A stretch of DNA of 50,845 nucleotides, from assembly GCA_030595125.1 (NCBI GenBank), contig JAUVDV010000035.1:1-50845 (forward strand), given 5' to 3'. Position numbers and translations under genes: made by a program. The notes below the pieces were generated by a model. That model saw nothing but the letters and a program-made list of their open reading frames with translations, was not told the DNA's origin and did no database searches. Of the stretch, positions 25,618 to 33,814 are shown piece after piece (position 1 is the first letter of the stretch; every line of letters begins with the position of its first letter). The stretch comes from Deltaproteobacteria bacterium (GTDB lineage: Bacteria > Myxococcota_A > Polyangia > JAAYKL01).

Positions 25618-28600
25618 TCCCCTCGATCCTCCTTCGCCTGTTCTTTTTGGTCTCGGAGTTCTGCCTCTGCCACTTCAAGGTTCCAGACCCAGAATGGTTG
25701 GAATACGGGGTCCTCTTCGTCATCCAGAAGTTGTTGGGCAGTGCGGACACTTTCAATGAACAACTCAGGCACTTCACCACGTGTGCTGGACCAGGACTTC
25801 GAACCTTGATCTGTTAAAGCGCGGAATGGTGAATACCGTTCTTCGGGGGTTAGCTTGTTTGAGAACACAAGAACCGGCTTCGCTATTATTCTCCACACTT
25901 GACTACCCGTTTCGTACATGCCTCCAATTCTCGCCAGTCGGTATACGTCGTCTTTTTCGGTTGCTGACTCTATCCGTTTGACCAACTCATGCGGAAGTAC
26001 GTGTCCTTCTGGATCGACATCGTGGAGAATACTAGGCAGATCGTAGCCGACGGTAGTTGAATCATCGACGAAATCGACGATATTTTTCACCGCCTCTATC
26101 GTCCCTGCAACACTGACCTGTGCGGCGGTGATAGGTAAGACGTATCGGCTTGGGCGTGAGTGATGGCCTATTGCGTGAAAATTGCTATATCCTCTTTCCA
26201 CCTCTAGATCCCGCCTACTTGTAAGGATCTTGAGTAACCACGTGACCGGCATTCGGCCATGGAGTTTCAGGATTTCTTCGAAATACCATGAAACCATATG
26301 ATCAATACCATCGAGGTCGGGAATTCTCAGCAATTGGTCCATCATCCACGGAACAGTGCTCTTTGGAAATTCGGATGGGTCCCTTTCGCGGAATGTCCAG
26401 TACATGGACTCAACGAGTACATGAACCGCAGAGACAATCTGTTCAGTCGGTATTTTATCAAGCGCTGTTTCCAGGGTGTCGCAAAGGCCCTCCCAGTCAT
26501 GCTCTATCGCCCATGAAATTATGGTGATGAACAATGGGCCTCTGTCGTTGTTCAGGAAAAGATCACCAATAGGTCTTAGAAATTCCAGTTCCGCAACGGA
26601 GATACCATCAATTTTTCGTGCGGGTGCGTAGTGAGCGTAGATCCCGCCCAGAAGAAGGATTCGAGTGCTATCATCGGAGCAGTTATCAAGAAGTTCTTTT
26701 ATGTAATCTAAAGTAGTTTCTTTCTCGGTCTCTCTGATTTTTTCTGTCCATCGGCGTGCGGCTACCACTGCGAATTTCTTCCTGGGGGTATCATCCGATC
26801 TTGCGAGTGTATTCCGTACAAACGAGCGAACGCCGTCATTCTCTTGGGCATGCTCTCCGAGACGCCACGCAACACTTTGTACCAGAGGCAGATCCCGTGC
26901 ACTGAAAAATCGTTGGGCTCTGTCAAAAAAAGCGCTGATGGACTTCTCGTCCTCTTCTTTCAAAAGAAGCATGGCCTTGGAAACAGCCGCGTCATCCGAT
27001 TGCTTACTGCTTCCTTGCCGCCGTAAAGGCTCGAACTCGATTGCTAAACTGTCGCCTTTGTAGAGTTCCTCCAAGTTATTAGCTGCTTTTTTTAGTTCGT
27101 CGTCTTTCTCAAACTGGATATGCCAAACCCACAGTGCACGTGCGGCAGACAGTTCTTCCAGTTTATTCTCCCTTCCTCCTAGAGTACCCTTAGCCCAAGT
27201 AAGGTTTTCCAAAAGTATGGAGCGAAACTCACCTTCCGCCTTTTCTCCCTGGAGTAGGCATCGATTGACGGTAGCGTGCGCTTCCGAAACTATTTTCCAC
27301 AGAACTATTCTAGAATCGATGTGTAAGTTTTCGTCTTCGAGAAGCTCCTTCATCCGCTGAACCAGTGAAACGCGTGTTTCCCACGCGGGTTGGCCCGGAC
27401 CAATGGTGTATTTGTTCCAATGTATTGCCCGATCGTCGCTCCAGCTTACGTGTCGCTCAACCGCTATTGCGGGTATTATTAGAGACTCCAGAACACTTGC
27501 AAGAGTCGATGTCAGAGATTTAAACTTGACGCGATCAAGAAGCTCCAATCCGACAACCTGCGCTGCGGCGTGGAAGTCACCCCAGAAGTGAGGGCTACCC
27601 TCCAGTGTACGTCCGATAAGCCGTCCGGCCCGTTTCCCATCGTTGGGAAGGCCTCTGGGCAGTTGACTACCGATGTCGGCTTCGGCCTCTGACAAGTCGC
27701 ACAACTCGCGTAGAATTTGTGTCCTCTCATCTTCTGTCTGTGCACCAAAAGCGGCGTGATATACGGCCCATGCAAGCGCCAAAACGACGTCATTTTGAGT
27801 GATTTCGCGGCTACGCAGGAGGCCCTCAACAATTTCTGCATCTAGCGAAGAAGCACGAAGACTGCTGCATAGGGACACAGTATCTGAAGGACGAACTGCT
27901 GCTACATCTATAAGAACTTCGGCAACTAGTTGCCCGATGGGTGCCTTTATCTGTGATAGCTTCTCTTGAATTCCTTCGAAGAATGGACTTAGCAGCGGTA
28001 CGGGATTATTCGAAAGTCCTAGAATCATCTCCGTGCGAGCTACAGCGGTTAACACAGACCGGTTGGTGGAACTGACGGTGCCACTCAAGACAGACTGAAG
28101 TACTGCGGTTATCAGTCCTTTAGCATCATCGGACGGTATTACAGGCTGGTCGCCGTGACCAAGGTCAACCGATAACCACTTCATCAGAAGATGGTCTCGC
28201 AGAACATCCGGTTTGATTTCAAGCAGTCGCTTTCTGGCTCCGCGTTCCACTATAGCGCGACGGTCGATTAGATTAGAAAGCAGCTGTTTTGTTTTGGTGT
28301 CTGTGTCGACTCCACTGCCTTCTCTCAGGAGATTGATCGAGGCAGGATCCTCTCTGTTTACCGGGCCAATCAGCGATATCCAACGAAGCAGATACCGAAT
28401 TTGATCACGTGGGAACTGGTTCTGCTGGTTAACCACCTCGTTGAGGTATTCCTCAGCCACCTCTTCTGCCTCTGTGGGAACTTGGGACAGGTCTCCATGA
28501 CTTTCCAGTAGATATATTGCGAGGGTCAGCCAAATGGGATGCTGTGAAAACAGTTTCGATAGTTTTTGCGCGGCGTTCTTGCGCCAGGGCTCGGGCTTAC

Positions 28601-29621
28601 TATTCAGCTTTCCAGACGAAAGCAAATCGAAACACATCTCTTCAGCCGAAGGTGTCGACAACTCAACCACAGGCAATTCGTCTACCTGGCGTTTTATCCG
28701 TGGTCCCCGAAGAAAACGAAGGACGGGATCTTTGGGGGAGCGCACAGCTACGCACACTTTCCAACCTGCCGCTCGTCCAACATGACTTCCCAGCTGTTCT
28801 GTAAGTAGTTTCAGGATTTGGTCGGTCTCTGGTTCATCGACGATGAGCAAAGTTCGACGCTCTGGGACGATCCCTTGAAACCAAGCGTCGGACATCTCCA
28901 TGGTCGTGATATTTGCCCATAAGACCTGCCAAGCGCCGTCAGCAGCGATTTTTTCGCCGGCTTCAACGACTAGCCGGGTTTTACCGATACCGCCCGTTCC
29001 GTGGACCAGAAGGAATTGTTTTTCTGTGGAGAGAAAATCCGTAATCTTCTCTACTTCAATTTCACGACCGAAACACTTCCCGATTTCAGCACGTTGTAGG
29101 TAGGGCTCGCTTTGCGGCAGTTTCTCTCGAACTTCTGGGAGAGTGAGGACGGTTCGTGTTGTATCTCCAAAGTAGGAATTGCTGACCTCGGGGTACTTAT
29201 CCAGAAGTGCATTAAGATCGGCCCTTTCCCAGTAGTCAATATCCAGATTCAGTGCTGAGAAGACAGGAACTAACTCGTCTTTCCATCGCTGAAAATCTGT
29301 TGAATTGAAGGTCGCGTTCGTTACCAAACGCCAGTGGGTGATATCCTTCCACTGCTCGTATCGGCTGTTGCCGGATTTGCGATATTCGGAGATTTTGGAG
29401 GCTTCTTTTTTGGCATCTGCTATTGCTTTTGAAGCAGATTCGTCCTCGTGGTGCTTCGCTTGATAAACGAGGGTTCCATCGCCTGATCGCGCGTCTTGGC
29501 CACCATCTTTGCCCTGTCGCCCAAACAATGCAGCTTTAGAGTCTTCAAAAAAAACAAGCGTGGTTGCCAACGCTTCGAACATCGCGCCGCTTGTTATCTT
29601 CCCCCAATTTCTATCAGCCAT
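25614..29621 (-). CDS. PD-(D/E)XK nuclease-STAND NTPase protein (Avs-like antiphage candidate)
   Basis: A 1335-aa multidomain protein. Residues ~10-150 form a restriction-endonuclease-like (Mrr/Cap4-type) domain with E16, D43 in GKDGGQDARSG and Q54-A-K56 in LVYQAKHH, the E-x-D-QxK active-site pattern. Residues ~180-450 form a STAND/NACHT-like NTPase with Walker A G208TGGIGKT215 and Walker B TLLIVDEPE (D262, E263). The remaining ~850 residues are helical, probably a TPR/HEAT-like sensor. This order (nuclease, NTPase, repeats) is that of Avs antiphage proteins, which recognise conserved phage proteins and then degrade DNA. The ATG follows AGAGGTC. Its composition is clearly poorer in G+C than neighbouring genes (22 of 60 bases at 27061-27120), a sign of transfer. 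Coupling to a HEPN-like gene is unusual. Confidence 0.82.
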   Translation of the reverse strand: MADRNWGKITSGAMFEALATTLVFFEDSKAALFGRQGKDGGQDARSGDGTLVYQAKHHEDESASKAIADAKKEASKISEYRKSGNSRYEQWKDITHWRLVTNATFNSTDFQRWKDELVPVFSALNLDIDYWERADLNALLDKYPEVSNSYFGDTTRTVLTLPEVREKLPQSEPYLQRAEIGKCFGREIEVEKITDFLSTEKQFLLVHGTGGIGKTRLVVEAGEKIAADGAWQVLWANITTMEMSDAWFQGIVPERRTLLIVDEPETDQILKLLTEQLGSHVGRAAGWKVCVAVRSPKDPVLRFLRGPRIKRQVDELPVVELSTPSAEEMCFDLLSSGKLNSKPEPWRKNAAQKLSKLFSQHPIWLTLAIYLLESHGDLSQVPTEAEEVAEEYLNEVVNQQNQFPRDQIRYLLRWISLIGPVNREDPASINLLREGSGVDTDTKTKQLLSNLIDRRAIVERGARKRLLEIKPDVLRDHLLMKWLSVDLGHGDQPVIPSDDAKGLITAVLQSVLSGTVSSTNRSVLTAVARTEMILGLSNNPVPLLSPFFEGIQEKLSQIKAPIGQLVAEVLIDVAAVRPSDTVSLCSSLRASSLDAEIVEGLLRSREITQNDVVLALAWAVYHAAFGAQTEDERTQILRELCDLSEAEADIGSQLPRGLPNDGKRAGRLIGRTLEGSPHFWGDFHAAAQVVGLELLDRVKFKSLTSTLASVLESLIIPAIAVERHVSWSDDRAIHWNKYTIGPGQPAWETRVSLVQRMKELLEDENLHIDSRIVLWKIVSEAHATVNRCLLQGEKAEGEFRSILLENLTWAKGTLGGRENKLEELSAARALWVWHIQFEKDDELKKAANNLEELYKGDSLAIEFEPLRRQGSSKQSDDAAVSKAMLLLKEEDEKSISAFFDRAQRFFSARDLPLVQSVAWRLGEHAQENDGVRSFVRNTLARSDDTPRKKFAVVAARRWTEKIRETEKETTLDYIKELLDNCSDDSTRILLLGGIYAHYAPARKIDGISVAELEFLRPIGDLFLNNDRGPLFITIISWAIEHDWEGLCDTLETALDKIPTEQIVSAVHVLVESMYWTFRERDPSEFPKSTVPWMMDQLLRIPDLDGIDHMVSWYFEEILKLHGRMPVTWLLKILTSRRDLEVERGYSNFHAIGHHSRPSRYVLPITAAQVSVAGTIEAVKNIVDFVDDSTTVGYDLPSILHDVDPEGHVLPHELVKRIESATEKDDVYRLARIGGMYETGSQVWRIIAKPVLVFSNKLTPEERYSPFRALTDQGSKSWSSTRGEVPELFIESVRTAQQLLDDEEDPVFQPFWVWNLEVAEAELRDQKEQAKEDRGE

Positions 29622-29720
29622 AGATGACCTCTGAACTCACTTCTCAGAATCCTTGGTTACAGACTGTATCAGCGAATCACTGTTATCGATGATGACGGGG
29701 TGGCAAAATGGCTGCAAAAC

Positions 29721-29867
29721 TTAAGCCTTCAATTGGTTACCGGCAGCATCCGGGTGACCGATTCCGAGAACGTCGCACAGCTCGGTGAGGAACAGATCCT
29801 TGTTCTTCTGCTCGGCAGCCTCGGATTTGGACCACCTATCGATGAATGCGACTACATCGTTTGACAT
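29721..29867 (-). pseudogene. N-terminal stump of a type IIG/MmeI-like DNA methyltransferase
   Basis: A 48-codon frame starts MSNDVVAFIDRWSKSEAAEQ and continues FLTELCDVLGIGHPDAAGN before stopping. This segment resembles the conserved N-terminus of very large class I SAM-dependent DNA methyltransferases (type IIG, MmeI-like) of restriction or related defence systems. Nothing of the nuclease, methyltransferase or target-recognition domains follows, so it is a truncated relic. It lies 100 bases upstream of the STAND gene on the same strand and marks this locus as a place where defence genes come and go. The match is made from memory of the family and rests on a short sequence. Confidence 0.6.
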
Positions 29868-29967
29868 CAGAACTCCGAAAGGGATGGAACGAGCGTCATT
29901 GCCCCTCCCACATCGTCATCAGTTGAAATTTCACAATAACCTCATGGAACGCGCATGTCGAACCTAT

Positions 29968-30300
29968 CTGGAATACGTCACCCAACGCGCCAATTTCTTA
30001 AAAACGAGTTTTTTTCCCAGCCGCTCTAGGAAATGTTTTCGTCAACGTAGAATTTCCACGTCTCCCAACGTGCGGATTTTTCAAAAACGAGATTTTGCCC
30101 CAGCCGCTCTAAGGGAATTATTCAAAAACGTGGTTTTTTCCCAGCCGCTCTAGGAAATGTTTTCATCAACCTGGAATTTCCACGTTGCCCAATGGGGAGT
30201 TTCTATTTCGACCTGGAATTTCCACGTTGCCCAATGGGGAATTTCTATAACAACCTGGAATTCTCACGTTGCCCAATGGGGAATTTCTTCAGAAACGAGA
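29968..30300. repeat. Array of 40-42-bp tandem modules of two types
   Basis: About eight units in ~333 bp. The type B module begins CTGGAATTTCCACGTTGCCC and is repeated exactly every 42 bases at 30171, 30213 and 30255. Degenerate B copies lie near 29968 and 30049. The type A module carries CCCAGCCGCTCTAGGAAATG and occurs near 30016, 30099 and 30140. Between copies the spacing drifts to 40-41 bases, so no single reading frame crosses the array. Whole units repeat and no unique spacers lie between them, so it is not a CRISPR. Function unknown. Confidence 0.85.
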
Positions 30301-30415
30301 ATCCTTGTGGCTCGATGTCGGAAATTTTGGGAAGCTACTGCGCATTTTGCGAGCGGGAACGCTGTTTTTTCTGGGTTCGCTCGGATTCGTACAGTTCCTG
30401 CCTTATTTGCCTCGC

Positions 30416-30466
30416 TCAGACAGTCCTCGACTATTCCTAATAGGCGAACCTCAGACAGTCCTCGAC
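30416..30466. repeat. Short direct repeat, 16 bp, two copies 35 bp apart
   Basis: TCAGACAGTCCTCGAC occurs at 30416-30431 and again at 30451-30466, in a gene-free stretch downstream of the tandem array. The rest of 30301-30680 shows no convincing gene. Confidence 0.7.
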
Positions 30467-30552
30467 CATTCAGAGGTTTCCCCCTCGGCTGGGGAAAGGT
30501 AGAAGAAAAAAGTTACCCTAAAGTAATTTCCAGCGGTTCGTTGTGTTTGTGA

Positions 30553-30574
30553 GAGCGAGTGCAAGCACTCGCTC
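30553..30574. other. Perfect 10-bp hairpin
   Basis: GAGCGAGTGC-AA-GCACTCGCTC is a perfect inverted repeat with a 2-base loop in the gene-free region between the defence-type island and the next gene. No T-run follows on either strand, so it does not look like a standard terminator. It may be another dispersed palindrome. Confidence 0.6.
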
Positions 30575-30683
30575 GGTGAAGTGGCCTCGCGGGAACTCTC
30601 TTCATGGTCTGCGAAACTCGGTTCGCCCTGGGGTTTTTCAACGGAGGGAGCGATTGCGAGCGCAGTCAATTCGCGGATCTTCC

Positions 30684-30764
30684 CAAGCCCGCTGGGCTTG
30701 ACCGTTGGTTTCCTGAGTTCACGGGAACGTAGGTCATCCTGACCGCGCCCTCATCAGGGCGCGG
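30684..30764. repeat. REP element, same family as 14129-14211
   Basis: AAGCCCGCTGGGCTT, a ~30-base diverged spacer, GGTCATCCTGACC and the hairpin CGCGCCC-tcatca-GGGCGCG match the right-hand REP beside the transposase remnant in order and orientation. It marks the right end of the accessory island. From here to 31037 only short GC-poor sequence with two repeats of GGTTCTCAA was seen. Confidence 0.75.
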
Positions 30765-31037
30765 GACGAGAGAGGTTCACCGCTCGCTATCGAGCAGGTC
30801 ACCGCTCCCCATTGAGACGGGGGGTTCTCAACATTGAGAAGGGAGGTTCTCAATATTTAGACATTCGGGCTCTTTCCCATGTTCCGGTGATATCGTCGGT
30901 TTCCCCCAATAAGCAATGATCAAGGGTTGTTCGGCGAAAAATCCGGTCAACAGCGGATGCTGGCACGTTTCTTCCAATGCAGCGGCGCATCAACAGCCGC
31001 ACAAGGGCGGCCAAATCCAAAGTAGAGGAGATGAAAG

Positions 31038-31985
31038 ATGGAAGAAACAATTGGAAAGTTAACAGCCGGAACAGAGAAGGGAGACGAGACCATGTGTCAC
31101 GAGGAACAGACCAAGGAAGAGATCGAGGCGGCCGAGAACGAGGTGCAAAAAGAGGATTTCCAGGACGAGGACCTGGATAAGTCGTTGCAGAGTATATTGC
31201 CGGAGGTGACGGCGATCCCGGAGCACGAGGTTCGAAAGTACATCGCGAGCATTGTGTACGTGGTGGCGCTCTCAATGCGTATCCTGAGGGCATTCACAGA
31301 AGACCGCGAAAGAATAGCGTCCCTGTTCTCGCCGCAGGGGTTTTTGCTAAAGACATATGACGATCTCATCGATCGCATCAAGGGACTCTGGCAGGCCGAT
31401 GTCCTTTTAAGGCAGGGTGTGGAAGGGAAGAGACCCGGTCGGGAGCTGATGGAACGAGCCCGCTGGGCATGGCAAAAACTGATTCGGGACGCCGAGTACG
31501 TGTTCGGAAACGACCCGGATCGAAAGGAGATCGTCGCGGATCTGCGCGCTGGCAAGGGCACGCTCAACAGGGCCGACGACCTTTTGTCGGTATCGGTGCT
31601 GTTCTCAAACAACTGGGATGAGATCAAGGATCGTTGCAACGTTTCCAGGGAGGAGATCGACGAGGCGAGGTCTCTTGCCCTGCGCATCATCGAGATCGTG
31701 AGCCCGCAGGTAAACGTGAACGAGCTGGAAGAACTGCGCGCCGTAAGAAACGGTGCTTTCGAGTACTTGAGGAGGGGCATCGACGACATCCGCGCCGCTG
31801 CCGCGTTCGCGTTCCGTGACGAGCCGTCCCGCCTCAAGAACTATCCCAGCCTCTTCTCGGGCAGGAAGAACCGCCGCCGAACGACAAAGAACGGCAACGG
31901 CGCAACCGATACACCTGTCGAAGCCGTACAGCCCATCATCGTTCCGGAGCAACCGGAACCGATCATCCAGGCCGTTCAGTCCTGA
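31038..31985 (+). CDS. Alpha-helical protein of unknown function
   Basis: A 315-aa cytoplasmic protein predicted almost wholly helical, with many charged residues. The N-terminal ~50 residues are acidic and probably disordered. The core (~55-265) includes EHEVRKYIASIVYVVALSM, LIDRIKGLWQADVLLRQG and EARSLALRIIEIVSP. The C-terminal ~40 residues form a Pro/Glu-rich tail (PIIVPEQPEPIIQ) after a basic stretch (SGRKNRRRTTKNG). No catalytic motif or membrane segment is visible, and I do not recognise the family. The ATG follows AGAGGAG. REP elements lie on both sides, and base composition is like the backbone rather than the island. A structural or adaptor role is only a guess. Confidence 0.7.
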   Translation: MEETIGKLTAGTEKGDETMCHEEQTKEEIEAAENEVQKEDFQDEDLDKSLQSILPEVTAIPEHEVRKYIASIVYVVALSMRILRAFTEDRERIASLFSPQGFLLKTYDDLIDRIKGLWQADVLLRQGVEGKRPGRELMERARWAWQKLIRDAEYVFGNDPDRKEIVADLRAGKGTLNRADDLLSVSVLFSNNWDEIKDRCNVSREEIDEARSLALRIIEIVSPQVNVNELEELRAVRNGAFEYLRRGIDDIRAAAAFAFRDEPSRLKNYPSLFSGRKNRRRTTKNGNGATDTPVEAVQPIIVPEQPEPIIQAVQS

Positions 31986-32015
31986 TCGAGCCCTATTCCC
32001 ATAGCCCTTCTCAAT

Positions 32016-32071
32016 CCCGCGGGTATAAAACCCGCGGCCACGATGCGCGTCGCGCAAGCCCTGCGGGCTCA
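32016..32071. repeat. REP-like double palindrome
   Basis: CCGCGGGT-ataaa-ACCCGCGG is followed after ~20 bases by AAGCCCTGCGGGCT. The pair resembles 23497-23549 and the right half of 20786-20876. It lies between the 315-aa gene and the FHA regulator. Confidence 0.65.
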
Positions 32072-32112
32072 AAACACTTGATGAAGGCCGGCGTCATCTA
32101 TATATCCGACCC

Positions 32113-33501
32113 ATGGGCGGCGACCACACGAGCACATACAAAGATGTAATCTTCGGCGCGACCGGGGCCAAGCCCGAACCGGTCGTACTGGTGGCCCACG
32201 CGCCGTCCATTGCTGCGGGCGCGGATCGCATCGCCATCGGAGATTCCATTGTCATCGGCAGGGAAAAGGGCTCGGATCTCCAGATAATGGACGCCAACAC
32301 ATCCAGAAACCACCTTTCAATAACGAGCTACAAGCGAGGCTGCAAGATAGAAGACCTGGGCAGCAAGAACGGCACCTACCTGAACGGCAAGCTCATCAAG
32401 AAGGCCAAGAAACTGCCGGACCGGGCGATAATCCGAGCCGGCAATACCATCCTGGTCTTCCTTTCGGACGGCGGCGACATCCTCTCTTTTCGGGAAACCG
32501 ATAACTTCGGGATAGCGGGCAGGTTTCACACCGCCGTGCTGGCGAGAAAACTCCTCGAAGGCACCATGTCGGGCCGCAGCCTGCTGCTCGCGGGACCGTC
32601 CGGCACCGGCAAGGAACTCGCGGCCCAGGCGTTTGCGGAGATCACAGGGAAAAAGCTCGTCATTCAGAACGCGGCCAGGTTCTCGTCGCAGGAAGAGGCC
32701 GCCGCCACGCTGTTCGGCGTCGGACAGAAGGTCTTCTCCAATGTGGAAGCAAGACCCGGCTACATCGAAAAGGCCGACAAGGGGGTGCTGTTCCTCGATG
32801 AAGCTCACAACCTGCCAAAAAGGGTTCAAAAGAGCCTCCTGCGAGTAATAGAAGACCGAGAGCTCGCCCACATAGGCGAGACGCAGACAACACCGGTGGA
32901 TGTGCGGTTCGTATTCGCCTCCAATGAACCGCCGCCGTCCTTCTCCCTCGCGAGAGATCTTCTGGCCAGGCTCAGAGTGGTTACAATCCCTCCCCTGACC
33001 GACCGACCGGCCGACATCCCGAGCATCTTCGATCATGTGCTGGAAAAAGCTCTCGAGCGAACGGGTTCGCCCGCCGGACCGGTGCTGTCGCTCCTGACCG
33101 CAAGCCATTACGAATCGCTCATGCTGGACGGATTCAAAGAAGACAACGTGAGAGGCCTGATAGACATCGCGGACAGGATCGCAACCCGCATCGCCTCGGG
33201 AACCGAGCCCTCAGAAGCGATTTTCGAGATCTTCTCCGAACGCTACAAGACAGAATACCCGTCATTCGAAGAGGCCGAATACGACGAAATGGGAAAAGCG
33301 ACGGCGGAGATCAGGCGGCCGGTCGACGCGACGGAAGACATCTACATGATAGTTGAAGACGCGTACCACAATCACGGCGGCAACGTCTCCGCCATCGAAC
33401 GAGAGCTTCGCGAAAAAGGCATCAACTATTCCAGGCGCAAGATATCCAGGATCCTGGACAAGATCGCCCTCCCCCGCGCCAAGAAGACCAGAAACCATTG
33501 A
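32113..33501 (+). CDS. FHA-AAA+ regulator (sigma-54 activator-like, GAFTGA absent)
   Basis: A 462-aa regulator. An FHA phosphothreonine-binding domain (~44-118) shows IGREKGSDL, SRNHL and NGTYLNG. A bacterial enhancer-binding-type AAA+ domain (~135-370) follows, with Walker A GPSGTGKE and Walker B VLFLDE. A Fis-like helix-turn-helix lies at the C-terminus (NHGGNVSAIERELREKGIN, then YSRRKISRIL). The L1 loop that normally reads GAFTGA is replaced by QKVFSNV, so productive contact with sigma-54 is doubtful. FHA-type regulators are numerous in Myxococcota and respond to Ser/Thr kinases; no kinase is in the window. No Shine-Dalgarno is visible before the ATG. tatA follows after 67 bases. Confidence 0.87.
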   Translation: MGGDHTSTYKDVIFGATGAKPEPVVLVAHAPSIAAGADRIAIGDSIVIGREKGSDLQIMDANTSRNHLSITSYKRGCKIEDLGSKNGTYLNGKLIKKAKKLPDRAIIRAGNTILVFLSDGGDILSFRETDNFGIAGRFHTAVLARKLLEGTMSGRSLLLAGPSGTGKELAAQAFAEITGKKLVIQNAARFSSQEEAAATLFGVGQKVFSNVEARPGYIEKADKGVLFLDEAHNLPKRVQKSLLRVIEDRELAHIGETQTTPVDVRFVFASNEPPPSFSLARDLLARLRVVTIPPLTDRPADIPSIFDHVLEKALERTGSPAGPVLSLLTASHYESLMLDGFKEDNVRGLIDIADRIATRIASGTEPSEAIFEIFSERYKTEYPSFEEAEYDEMGKATAEIRRPVDATEDIYMIVEDAYHNHGGNVSAIERELREKGINYSRRKISRILDKIALPRAKKTRNH

Positions 33502-33568
33502 ATACTTGTCTACCACTTGATGAGAGTATATCTTTCACTCAGTCAGGATAGACAAAAGGAGCTAACAG

Positions 33569-33799
33569 ATGCTTTCACAAGCAGCCAGTATCCCCCTCAT
33601 CGGCATGCCGGGCCTCTGGGAGTGGATCATTATCATAGCGATCATACTCCTCCTCTTTGGAGCCACAAAACTTCCAAAGCTGGGCAAGGGACTCGGCGAG
33701 GGAATCAAGAACTTCAAGTCCGGACTCGGGGGAGACGAAGAAACGGAAGCCGAAACGGCGGACAAGGACAAAAAAGACAAGAAGGAAATGTCGTCCTGA
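33569..33799 (+). CDS. tatA: Twin-arginine translocase subunit TatA/E
   Basis: A 76-aa membrane protein. A short periplasmic N-terminus leads to MPGLWEWIIIIAIILLLFG, the single transmembrane helix with its conserved Gly hinge. An amphipathic helix (KLPKLGKGLGEGIKNFKSG) and a charged tail (DKDKKDKKE) follow. TatA forms the variable-size pore for folded proteins with Tat signal peptides. The ATG follows AAGGAGCTAACAG. No tatB or tatC is nearby, so the rest of the system lies elsewhere. It converges with the lipoprotein gene at 33815, 15 bases away. Confidence 0.95.
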   Translation: MLSQAASIPLIGMPGLWEWIIIIAIILLLFGATKLPKLGKGLGEGIKNFKSGLGGDEETEAETADKDKKDKKEMSS

Positions 33800-33814
33800 C
33801 CAAAAGAATCAAGC

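Noticed and set aside
29968-30300. CRISPR array
   Set aside because: Whole 40-42-bp units repeat back to back without unique spacers, and no cas genes are near.
30451-30669. 72-aa minus-strand frame in the gene-free region
   Set aside because: It spans a perfect hairpin and repeated sequence and has no ribosome binding site; it looks like translated repeat DNA.
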